Of a stretch of DNA of 7,635 nucleotides, positions 1-5,496 are shown in pieces. The notes under the pieces were generated by a model, which was not told the DNA's origin, searched no databases, and saw only the letters and a list, made by a program, of their open reading frames with translations. Position numbers and translations under genes: made by a program. The stretch comes from an uncultured Collinsella sp. (lineage in GTDB: Bacteria > Actinomycetota > Coriobacteriia > Coriobacteriales > Coriobacteriaceae). Position 1 is the first letter of the stretch, and each line of letters starts with the position of its first letter. The stretch is from positions 1 to 7,635 of the forward strand of contig CAAELZ010000051.1 in the NCBI GenBank assembly GCA_900756945.1, in the 5' to 3' direction.

Positions 1-116
1 GGGCTTGGTTATGTTTGTCGCGAGTTCCGCACGAGCCGAAGAGCACTTAATGTGTTCTTCGTGCGAGCCAGGACTGTAGAGCAGCAAACATAACCAAGCC
101 CCACCGGGCAACCGGT
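1..116 (+). ncRNA. Candidate structured RNA: long bulged hairpin plus GNRA hairpin
   Basis: Not recognised as a named family. Bases 1-17 (GGGCTTGGTTATGTTTG) pair perfectly with 85-101. Inside this, 23-27 pairs with 71-75, 28-32 with 61-65, and 38-46 with 52-60, closed by the loop TTAAT (47-51). The two bulges, 33-37 and 66-70, both overlap a copy of the sequence GAGCC. A second hairpin, ACCGG-GCAA-CCGGT at 103-116, has a GNRA tetraloop on the + strand. The two non-Watson-Crick pairs (26/72 and 43/56) are G-U on the + strand but would be A-C on the - strand, so a + strand transcript is favoured. There is no T-tract after either hairpin, so neither is a standard terminator. The structure starts at the window edge and may extend further left. 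Alternatives are a foldback (MITE-like) repeat or a hairpin region beyond the peptidase gene on the - strand. Confidence 0.45.
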
Positions 117-125
117 CAGGTTAGG

Positions 126-1127
126 CTACTTCGCGGCGCCGGGGATGCCGTGGGAGGTTTTGGCGGTTTTGGCTCCGTTTACGATGGCGGTTTGCAAAGC
201 CCTTACGGCGAGCATGCCCAGCAGGTCTAGGGGAACGGCGGCGCTTGCCTGGGCACCCAGTTTGCCGCTGGCGAGGGTGTAGATGGTGTCGCCATCGTTG
301 GTGGTGTGCGTGGGACGGATGGCGTGTGCGTAGGCGTCTGCGGCCATCTGAGAGACCTTGGTGGCTTGTGCCTTAGTGAGTTCCACGTTGGTGACGATGC
401 AGCTGATGGTGGTGTTGGTGCGGTCGAGCGGCATCTGCATGGATCCGGCGGCGGCAAAGGCTGCGAGTTCCATGTCGACGATCTGGGCGCTATCGGCTGC
501 GGCGCGCATACCGGCGACCCACTCGCCGGTGAAGGGGTCGACAACGTTGCCACAGGCGTTGACCGAGACCACGGCGCCCACCTTGATGGGGCCGAGCGCC
601 ACGGCGGCAGCGCCAAGGCCGGCCTTCATGCAGGTGGCAGGGCCCATGAGCTTACCCACGGTAGCGCCCGTGCCGGCGCCTACGTTGCCCTGTTCGAGCT
701 TGGTGGGGGTGTGGTCGAGCGCCTCGCGCACGGCGGCGATGCCGGCCTCAATGTCGGGGCGAACGGTGGGGTCGCCAAAGGCAAGGTCGAAGATACAGCT
801 GGAGCACACGATGGGCACCTGCGTGGGGCCGACGGGCAGACCAATGCCGCGGCTCTCGAGTTCGCGGGCCACGCCGCTTGCAGCCTCGAGGCCAAAGGCC
901 GATCCGCCCGAAAGGCAGACGGCGTGGACCTTGTCGACGGTGTTCTCGGGTCGCAGCAAGTCGGTTTCGCGCGATGCGGGAGCACCGCCGCGAACGTCAA
1001 CGCCACCGGTGGCACCCTCGGGCGCCACGATTACGGTGCAGCCGGTGCCAGCCTCCTCGTCCGTATAGTTGCCAAAGCAAAAGCCATCGACATTGCAAAC
1101 ATCGATGGCTTCGAGCAGTGTGTCCAT
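126..1127 (-). CDS. P1 family peptidase (S58, DmpA/NylC-like N-terminal nucleophile hydrolase)
   Basis: A 333-residue cytoplasmic hydrolase with no signal peptide. Members of this family (DmpA aminopeptidase, BapA, NylC) are made as an inactive precursor that cuts itself. The new N-terminal Ser or Thr is then the nucleophile that releases N-terminal amino acids or splits unusual amides. Family features seen are VCLSGGSAFGLEAASG (70-85), the Gly-rich NVGAGTGATVGK (148-159), GAVVSVNACGNV (184-195) and TNTTISCIVTN (237-247). By analogy with NylC (Asn-Thr cleavage), self-cleavage is expected between Asn238 and Thr239. This differs from the Gly-Ser site of DmpA. The start at 1127 is chosen because AGGAGA lies 4 bases upstream (1132-1137) and the family-like sequence begins there. 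A longer in-frame extension to 1412 would run through the maf 3' end and a terminator. It is the third gene on the - strand and is separated from maf by a terminator, so it is probably transcribed on its own. Its substrate cannot be told from sequence. Confidence 0.9.
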   Translation of the reverse strand: MDTLLEAIDVCNVDGFCFGNYTDEEAGTGCTVIVAPEGATGGVDVRGGAPASRETDLLRPENTVDKVHAVCLSGGSAFGLEAASGVARELESRGIGLPVGPTQVPIVCSSCIFDLAFGDPTVRPDIEAGIAAVREALDHTPTKLEQGNVGAGTGATVGKLMGPATCMKAGLGAAAVALGPIKVGAVVSVNACGNVVDPFTGEWVAGMRAAADSAQIVDMELAAFAAAGSMQMPLDRTNTTISCIVTNVELTKAQATKVSQMAADAYAHAIRPTHTTNDGDTIYTLASGKLGAQASAAVPLDLLGMLAVRALQTAIVNGAKTAKTSHGIPGAAK

Positions 1128-1149
1128 GTGTTCTCCTATCGGTTTTCCG

Positions 1150-1196
1150 CCGGGCCTTATGCCCGGTCGGGATCCGTACGGTACGGCAAAATTGTA
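1150..1196 (-). promoter_or_regulatory. Possible promoter and leader dyads of the P1 peptidase gene
   Basis: On the - strand TACAAT (1196-1191) is a good -10 box, but no convincing -35 lies 17 bases upstream, because that position falls in the maf terminator stem. The 13-bp palindrome CCGTAC-G-GTACGG (1174-1186) falls about where transcription would start and could be an operator. Between it and the ribosome binding site a 6-bp hairpin, CCGGGC with loop CTTAT (1150-1166), could form in the 5' leader. The sites are seen in the sequence. Their function is inferred. Confidence 0.3.
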
Positions 1197-1219
1197 GGCG
1201 CTGGGGGATACCCAGCGCC
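1187..1219 (-). terminator. Rho-independent terminator after maf
   Basis: A perfect 9-bp stem, GGCGCTGGG (1197-1205) with CCCAGCGCC (1211-1219), has a 5-base loop. On the - strand it is followed by TACAATTTT. It starts 9 bases beyond the maf stop codon, so it most likely ends the DJ-1/maf transcript. The T-tract is short and interrupted, so some read-through into the peptidase gene is possible. Confidence 0.7.
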
Positions 1220-1227
1220 AGATGCAA

Positions 1228-1809
1228 TTACGAGAGTTTTTGAATCGCGCGTGCGACGCGAGCGATGGGCAAGCCCACCACGTTGTAGAAGTCACCAGAA
1301 ATATCGTGCACAAGCATGCGGCCGCCTGTGCCTTGGATGCCGTAGGCCCCGGCCTTGTCCATGGGTTCGCCGGAGGCAACATAGCGCTCGATCTGCTCTT
1401 CGGTAAGCTCATAGAACGTCACGTCGGTCACATCGACAAACGACAGGCTCTCGGCGGCATGCGGAGCTGTAGCGTCGCCGGCTTTAACGATGCAGACGCC
1501 GGTTGCGACCTGGTGCGTGCGGCCCGAAAGCTCGCGGAGCATGGTGCGTGCCTCGTCCCCGTCTGCCGGCTTGCCCAAAATATGGCCGTCAAAGGTGACA
1601 ATAGTATCGGCCGCGACGGTCAGTTCGTTGGGCTCGGCATGCTCGGCGGCAACGGCGGCGGCTTTGGCGCGTGCTAAGCGTTCAACGAGCGTAAGCGGGA
1701 CCTCGCCATCAAAAGGCGTTTCGTCGATATCTGCGGGAATCACGCGAATGTTATAGCCTGCCTCGCGCATCAACTCGATGCGGCGCGGTGATTGCGAAGC
1801 CAAAATCAT
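1228..1809 (-). CDS. maf: Maf/YhdE-type nucleoside triphosphate pyrophosphatase
   Basis: A 193-residue cytoplasmic enzyme of the Maf/HAM1 fold. YhdE-type members hydrolyse dTTP, UTP and modified pyrimidine nucleotides to the monophosphate plus pyrophosphate (house-cleaning). Seen motifs are the N-terminal ASQSPRR (4-10), which is the phosphate-binding signature; VAADTIV (65-71) with the metal-binding/catalytic Asp68; GKP (79-81); DKAGAYGIQG (151-160); and GDFYNVVGLP (172-181). The Tyr-Gly-Ile-Gln-Gly form is typical of the YhdE dTTP/UTP branch rather than the YceF m7GTP branch, so that specificity is inferred. Length is normal (about 190). The ATG overlaps the stop codon of the upstream DJ-1 gene as ATGA. 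The ribosome binding site is weak (GAGGG about 10 bases upstream), so translation is probably coupled to DJ-1. Confidence 0.95.
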   Translation of the reverse strand: MILASQSPRRIELMREAGYNIRVIPADIDETPFDGEVPLTLVERLARAKAAAVAAEHAEPNELTVAADTIVTFDGHILGKPADGDEARTMLRELSGRTHQVATGVCIVKAGDATAPHAAESLSFVDVTDVTFYELTEEQIERYVASGEPMDKAGAYGIQGTGGRMLVHDISGDFYNVVGLPIARVARAIQKLS

Positions 1810-2348
1810 AGCTGAATGCCCTCGGCGACCTTCTCGACGGCCTTGTCGCCGGCGAGCGTGCGCAGCAGCTCAAGCGCAAAGGGGAGCGACTGGGCCATGC
1901 CGCTGGCGGTGATGATGTTGCCGTCTTGCGTAACCTTTTCGCCGGTATAGGCGCCTTCGGGGAAGCTTTTCTCAAAGCCAGGGAAGCACGTGGCGTGGCG
2001 CCCCTCGAGCAGGTCGAGCTCGCCCAGGATAAACGGGGCAGCGCAGATGGCGGCGACGTGCTTGGTCGCGGCGAACTCGCAGACCACGTCGCAGACGCGC
2101 TGATCGGCGCGCAGGTTGGTGGCACCGGGCAGGCCGCCGGGCAGCACGACGCAGTCGTACTCGTCAAAGTTGATCTCATCAAAGAGCGCATCGCAGGTCA
2201 CAGGGATCTGCAGCGAGCTTACGACCTCACGCGTGGGCATGATCGAGACGAGCGTGGCACGCACGCCGCCGCGACGCATGACATCGACCATGGTCAAGCA
2301 TTCAATAGTTTCAAAGCCATCGGCGGCGAGAACGGCAACGCTGGGCAT
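1806..2348 (-). CDS. DJ-1/PfpI family protein (YajL/DJ-1 branch)
   Basis: A 180-residue single-domain protein of the class I glutamine amidotransferase-like fold. DJ-1/YajL proteins are cytoplasmic stress-related proteins. Reported activities (glyoxalase, deglycase, chaperone) are debated, so no reaction is assigned. The nucleophile elbow AAICAAP carries Cys102. Glu16, in the segment ETIECLTMVDVMRR, aligns with the conserved Glu (Glu18 of human DJ-1) that lowers the Cys pKa. VVLPGG (67-72) and TASGMAQSLPFALELL (147-162) are also typical. The start at 2348 is chosen because AAAGGA lies 6 bases upstream (2355-2360). An in-frame ATG at 2372 would add 8 residues but has no ribosome binding site. 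The gene leads a two-gene unit with maf (4-base overlap). A weak -10-like TATAAG lies at 2390-2385 on the - strand without a clear -35. Confidence 0.92.
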   Translation of the reverse strand: MPSVAVLAADGFETIECLTMVDVMRRGGVRATLVSIMPTREVVSSLQIPVTCDALFDEINFDEYDCVVLPGGLPGATNLRADQRVCDVVCEFAATKHVAAICAAPFILGELDLLEGRHATCFPGFEKSFPEGAYTGEKVTQDGNIITASGMAQSLPFALELLRTLAGDKAVEKVAEGIQL

Positions 2349-2481
2349 GAGGGTTCCTTTCATAGGCGGCATACAATTAGCCGTCTTATACCCCGAAGAC
2401 CCCCGCTTGCCACGCTCGATTTCCCAATGTTTAAAATAGCCCCGTCCGAATTAGCTACCCTCACCCATCCTCAACAATCTC
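2349..2481. other. Intergenic region upstream of the DJ-1 gene
   Basis: This region should hold the promoter of the - strand DJ-1/maf unit. TATAAG (2385-2390, - strand) is the best -10-like box. On the + strand TTGCCA (2407-2412) and TAAAAT (2432-2437) resemble -35 and -10 boxes, but the 19-base spacer is long. If used, that promoter would transcribe the repeat pair at 2482-2615. I see no gene here. Confidence 0.25.
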
Positions 2482-2534
2482 AATCTGTAACATCTAGACC
2501 CACTTTTGACCCCTAACTGTTACAGATCAAGACA
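2482..2534. repeat. Palindromic repeat, copy 1
   Basis: The outer arms ATCTGTAAC (2483-2491) and GTTACAGAT (2519-2527) are perfect 9-bp inverted repeats separated by 27 bases. The core contains GACCCACTTTTGACCC. Flanking bases TCTAG on the inner left and AAGACA on the right resemble those of copy 2. The exact ends are not defined. It looks like a REP/MITE-type intergenic element or a paired operator. No protein-coding potential is seen. Confidence 0.7.
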
Positions 2535-2557
2535 AACGGAAACCGCCCCGACAAAAC

Positions 2558-2615
2558 GTCTAAATCTGTAACATCTACGGACCAAAACCGGGTCTTACTG
2601 TTACAGATCGAGACA
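2558..2615. repeat. Palindromic repeat, copy 2 (core inverted relative to copy 1)
   Basis: The arms ATCTGTAAC (2564-2572) and GTTACAGAT (2600-2608) again flank exactly 27 bases. They extend outward as GTCT (2558-2561) and AGAC (2611-2614). The core, CGGACCAAAACCGGGTC, matches the reverse complement of the copy 1 core better than its forward sequence, so the two copies are in opposite orientation. Both copies are followed by ACCGCCCCG (2542-2550 and 2628-2636), so the duplicated block includes some flank. Confidence 0.7.
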
Positions 2616-2698
2616 GTCCCCGACAGCACCGCCCCGTTCGGGGAACGACCGCCACAGGTACGGCGGGCAGAGGCTCACTTTTTTCCTCGGTTTTTTTC
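2616..2698. other. Gene-free spacer with small hairpins and T-tracts
   Basis: A short hairpin CCGCC-(8 nt)-GGCGG lies at 2649-2666, and a CCCC/GGGG mini-hairpin at 2632-2643. Two T-tracts (2679-2684 and 2691-2697) follow, but they are too far from the stems to form a convincing terminator. The second T-tract sits directly before the TTGACG box at 2699, so it could act as an UP-like element. No ORF here looks real. Confidence 0.3.
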
Positions 2699-2728
2699 TT
2701 GACGGAATCTCACCTGTTGTAGTACTTT
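2699..2728 (+). promoter_or_regulatory. Candidate + strand promoter before the transporter leader
   Basis: TTGACG (2699-2704) matches the -35 consensus at five of six bases and is preceded by a T-rich tract. A poor -10, TACTTT (2723-2728), lies 18 bases downstream and keeps only the first, second and last consensus positions. Transcription would start near 2735, about 40 bases before the terminator at 2778. The -35 is convincing. The -10 is weak. Confidence 0.35.
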
Positions 2729-2777
2729 GTCCCAGTCTAAAAACGCGTGGACTTTTCTGGGCGCTAGCCACCTTTTT

Positions 2778-2813
2778 GCCACGCAACCGAGCAGTCGGTT
2801 GCGTGGCTTTTTT
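2778..2813 (+). terminator. Strong + strand terminator or attenuator upstream of the EamA gene
   Basis: A perfect 13-bp stem, GCCACGCAACCGA (2778-2790) with TCGGTTGCGTGGC (2795-2807), has loop GCAG and is followed by TTTTTT (2808-2813). The - strand has no T-run after the stem, so it acts on + strand transcripts only. No + strand gene lies upstream in this window, so it most likely ends a short leader or small RNA that starts near 2735. GCGTGG at 2745-2750 can pair with CCACGC at 2779-2784, so an antiterminator fold is possible. Confidence 0.85.
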
Positions 2814-2930
2814 CGTCTTGGCAGCAGGTACCACATGCACCGCCAGAAGACCGCACGAGCCCACCTTCCGACTGCAGGGAACAGACGCACGAGACGTGCA
2901 TCTGCAAGACAGCAGACGGAAGGGAGCCTA
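2814..2930 (+). other. 5' leader of the transporter gene with possible RNA structure
   Basis: Between the terminator and the ATG, CAGA-c-GCACG-AGA-CGTGC-a-TCTG forms a hairpin at 2882-2904. GTCTTG and CAG (2815-2824) can pair with CTGCAAGAC (2902-2910), with one bulged base. The two folds share 2902-2904 and so partly exclude each other. I do not recognise a known riboswitch. The ribosome binding site AGGGAG (2921-2926) is just outside the structured part. Confidence 0.3.
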
Positions 2931-3911
2931 ATGGCAGGAACAAACACAATCAAGCAACAGGCCGCCGGGGCAGGAGCCACGGGCGCGGGACAGGCCAAGG
3001 CGGCGCTCCAGGTCTTTGCGGGCGGCGCCTGCTACGGCGCGATGGCCACGACCTACAAGCTCGCCTACGCCGCGAGCTTCACCTCGGCACAGGTGGTGGC
3101 GAGCCAGGCGTGGTTCGGCTGCCTCTTCTTCGCCCTCGCCACGCTCGCAGGGCACGCACTCGGGCACCGCTGGCAGCGCGTGGGCTGGAAGCTCGCCCTC
3201 AAGCTCATGGGCCTGGGAGCCCTCACCTGCCTCACCTCAATCCTCTACTGCTACGCCATGAGCGTGCTGCCCGCCCCGGTGGCGCTCACGCTCCTCTTCC
3301 AGTTCACGTGGCTGGGGCTCCTGTGGCAGACCGTCATGACGCGCCGACCGCCGAGGGTCCTCCAAGTGGTCTCCGCCCTGGTCATCGTCTTCGGAACGGT
3401 GTTCGCCAGCGGCGTTTACAGGACCGGCATCACCGGGTACGACCCCGTGGCCCTGCTCTGCGCGCTGGGGGCGGCCGTGTCCTGCTCCCTCTTTGTCACC
3501 CTCTCCGGCAAGGTCGAGGCCCCGTGCTCGTTCGAGCAGCGTGGCGTCATCGTATGCGCGGGCTCCGTGGTCATGTCGCTCACGGTATGCCCGGACTACG
3601 TCGTCTCGGGCGTCCTCGCCCAGGGCATCCTGCCCTTTGCCGTCATCGCCGGCTTCTTTGGCATGCTCTGCCCGGTCCTGCTCTTCGGCATGGGCTCTCC
3701 GCACCTGCCCGCAGGCCTCTCCACTGTCATGGCCGCCGCGGAACTCCCCGCCGGCCTGCTCATCGCCATGATCGTCCTCGGCGAGCCGCTCGGCGTCGTC
3801 GAGTGGCTGGGCGTCGCCATCATCCTCGCCGGCGTGTGCCTGGCACAGGTCCCCTCCCTGTTTGGAGGCCGGGAGGCACGTCGCGTCGCCGCAGGACAAG
3901 CCGTCAGCTAG
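2931..3911 (+). CDS. DMT superfamily (EamA-type) transporter
   Basis: A 326-residue, strongly hydrophobic membrane protein with about ten predicted transmembrane segments in two EamA-like halves, as in the drug/metabolite transporter superfamily. These proteins move small metabolites such as amino acids or sugars, often outward. The substrate here cannot be deduced. Typical features are LLFQFTWLGLLWQ (end of the first half), the inter-half stretch VVSALVIVFGTVFASG, and the C-terminal GEPLGVVEWLGVAIILAGV, which matches the usual last EamA helices. The first 25 residues are Ala/Gly-rich and polar. The start at 2931 has AGGGAG 4 bases upstream. An in-frame upstream extension would cross the terminator at 2778-2813 and is rejected. 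The gene points the same way as bglA, 123 bases downstream, with no T-tract terminator between, so some co-transcription is possible. A link to beta-glucoside use is only suggested by position. Confidence 0.85.
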   Translation: MAGTNTIKQQAAGAGATGAGQAKAALQVFAGGACYGAMATTYKLAYAASFTSAQVVASQAWFGCLFFALATLAGHALGHRWQRVGWKLALKLMGLGALTCLTSILYCYAMSVLPAPVALTLLFQFTWLGLLWQTVMTRRPPRVLQVVSALVIVFGTVFASGVYRTGITGYDPVALLCALGAAVSCSLFVTLSGKVEAPCSFEQRGVIVCAGSVVMSLTVCPDYVVSGVLAQGILPFAVIAGFFGMLCPVLLFGMGSPHLPAGLSTVMAAAELPAGLLIAMIVLGEPLGVVEWLGVAIILAGVCLAQVPSLFGGREARRVAAGQAVS

Positions 3912-3978
3912 TCACCCCTTCACGGGCGGCCCGCGCGCATCAGGGAAAGGGCCACGGGCCCGGCGCGTGAGGTCGCAA

Positions 3979-4016
3979 GGACGTTATAAAGCGTCCCCCG
4001 CCGAGATGGGGGGCGC
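3979..4016 (+). promoter_or_regulatory. bglA leader: TATAAA box in a dyad and two exclusive stem-loops
   Basis: GGACG (3979-3983) and CGTCC (3992-3996) flank TTATAAAG, giving an 18-bp dyad around a -10-like TATAAA (3985-3990). No -35 is evident. An alternative stem, GCGTCCCCC (3991-3999) with GGGGGGCGC (4008-4016), 9 bp with one G-U pair, shares bases 3991-3996, so both cannot form together. The second stem ends 7 bases before the ribosome binding site AAGGAGG (4024-4030) and lacks a T-tract. It could influence translation or be an operator. I see no match to the LicT/BglG RAT sequence. Confidence 0.4.
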
Positions 4017-4034
4017 CAGAGAGAAGGAGGCACC

Positions 4035-5465
4035 ATGCCATTTCCAAAAGGGTTCCTTTGGGGAGGAGCCACCGCCGCCAACCAATGCGAGGGAGGTTAT
4101 GACGAGGGCGGCCGCGGCCTTGCCAATGTCGACGTCATCCCACACGGGCCGGAGCGCAACGACGTAAGCCGCGGCCTGAGGCGCATGCTCGACTTTGAGC
4201 CCGGGTACTACTACCCGGCCCAGACGGGCATCGACTTCTACCACCACTACCGCGAGGACATAGCCCTCTTCGCGGAGATGGGCTTCAAGGTCTTTCGCCT
4301 CTCCATCGCCTGGAGCCGCATCTTCCCCAACGGCGACGAGGAGGAGCCCAACGAGGCCGGGCTCGCCTTCTACGAGGACGTGTTCCGCTGCTGCCGCGAG
4401 CACGGGATCGAGCCCCTCGTGACCATCACGCACTTCGACTGCCCCATCCACCTCGTCAAGAAGTACGGCGCCTGGCGAAACCGCGCCCTCATCGAGCTCT
4501 ACAAGCGGCTCGTGAAGGTGCTCTTCAACCGCTACCGCGGCCTCGTGCATTGGTGGATCACGTTCAACGAGATGAACATGATCTTGCACCGTCCCTTCAT
4601 GGGTGCCGGCATCGTCCTCGAGCCCGGGGAGAATGCCCGCGAGGCCGAGTACCGCGCCGCGCACAACGAGCTCGTGGCGAGCGCCTGGGCCACCAAGATC
4701 GCCCACGAAGTCGACCCGGAGAACAAGGTAGGCTGCATGCTCGCCGCGGGAAGCTACTACCCCTACTCCTGTCGTCCCGAGGACGTCCGCGCAGCGCAGG
4801 TCAAGAACCAGGAGGACCTCTTCTTCGTGGACGTGCAGGCACGCGGGCACTACCCCGGCTACGCGCTCAAGATGCTCGAGCGCGAGGGCATCGACGTGGG
4901 CATGACCGCCGAGGACGAGCGCATCCTTGCGGAGAACACCGTCGACTTCATCTCGTTTAGCTACTACTCCTCGCGCTGTACCGCGGGCGACCCCGATTCC
5001 GTGGGCGGCGTCGCCGAGGGCAACGCCTTCGCCGGCGTGGAGAACCCCTACGTGCGCACGAGCGACTGGGGCTGGGTCATCGACCCGCTGGGGTTCCGCA
5101 TCACGATCAACGACCTCTGGGACCGCTACCAGAAGCCGCTCTTTGTGGTGGAGAACGGCCTCGGCGCCTATGACGAGGTGCTTCCCGACGGCACGATCGA
5201 GGACGACTACCGCATCGCCTACCTGCGCGAGCACATCGAGGCCATGCGCGACGCCATCGAGCAGGACGGCGTCGAGATGCTCGGCTACACCACCTGGGGG
5301 CCGATCGACCTCGTGAGCGCGGGCTCCGGCGAGATGGAGAAGCGCTACGGCTTCATCTACGTGGACCGCGACAACCTGGGCAACGGCACGCTCGAGCGCA
5401 GGCGCAAGAAGAGCTTCTACTGGTACCAACAGGCCATCGCCACCAACGGAGGCGACCTGGGCTAG
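4035..5465 (+). CDS. bglA: 6-phospho-beta-glucosidase, glycoside hydrolase family 1
   Basis: A 476-residue cytoplasmic (beta/alpha)8-barrel enzyme. It hydrolyses 6-phospho-beta-glucosides brought in by a PTS, giving glucose-6-phosphate plus aglycone or sugar. The N-terminal GH1 signature FLWGGATAANQCEGG is at 7-21. The acid/base Glu179 is in ITFNEMN, and the nucleophile Glu373 is in FVVENGLGA. The phosphate-binding signature near the C terminus is clear: Ser428, Lys436 and Tyr438 in LVSAGSGEMEKRYGF. This points to phosphorylated rather than free glucosides. Length is usual for the BglA/AscB group. The start has a strong AAGGAGG 4 bases upstream and fits the family N terminus. The PTS permease gene begins 31 bases after the stop, so the two form an operon. 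Preferred substrate (cellobiose, salicin, arbutin, gentiobiose) is not decidable from sequence. A 6-phospho-beta-galactosidase is less likely. Confidence 0.95.
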   Translation: MPFPKGFLWGGATAANQCEGGYDEGGRGLANVDVIPHGPERNDVSRGLRRMLDFEPGYYYPAQTGIDFYHHYREDIALFAEMGFKVFRLSIAWSRIFPNGDEEEPNEAGLAFYEDVFRCCREHGIEPLVTITHFDCPIHLVKKYGAWRNRALIELYKRLVKVLFNRYRGLVHWWITFNEMNMILHRPFMGAGIVLEPGENAREAEYRAAHNELVASAWATKIAHEVDPENKVGCMLAAGSYYPYSCRPEDVRAAQVKNQEDLFFVDVQARGHYPGYALKMLEREGIDVGMTAEDERILAENTVDFISFSYYSSRCTAGDPDSVGGVAEGNAFAGVENPYVRTSDWGWVIDPLGFRITINDLWDRYQKPLFVVENGLGAYDEVLPDGTIEDDYRIAYLREHIEAMRDAIEQDGVEMLGYTTWGPIDLVSAGSGEMEKRYGFIYVDRDNLGNGTLERRRKKSFYWYQQAIATNGGDLG

Positions 5466-5496
5466 CCGCCCGGGCAATATCGCTAAGGAGAAAATA

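Noticed and set aside
306..1406. 366-residue + strand open frame over the peptidase gene
   Set aside because: A Gly/Ala/His-rich shadow of the - strand peptidase, with no ribosome binding site and no domain.
126..1412. Longer 428-residue version of the P1 peptidase
   Set aside because: The extra N-terminal 95 residues overlap the maf 3' end and its terminator, have low-complexity composition, and lack a ribosome binding site. The ATG at 1127 has AGGAGA and begins the family-like sequence.
2349..2372. Longer DJ-1 start (ATG at 2372)
   Set aside because: No ribosome binding site precedes it, whereas AAAGGA is correctly placed before the ATG at 2348 and DJ-1 homologues start near there.
2482..2615. 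CRISPR array
   Set aside because: Only two units, each palindromic with related rather than unique cores, and no cas genes in the window.
2699..2930. T-box or other known riboswitch in the transporter leader
   Set aside because: No T-box AGGGTGG-ACCGCG-type sequence and no other conserved riboswitch core was recognised by eye.
3912..4034. LicT/BglG antiterminator (RAT) site before bglA
   Set aside because: No RAT-like sequence and no T-tract after the second stem. The stems are reported only as candidate regulatory structures.
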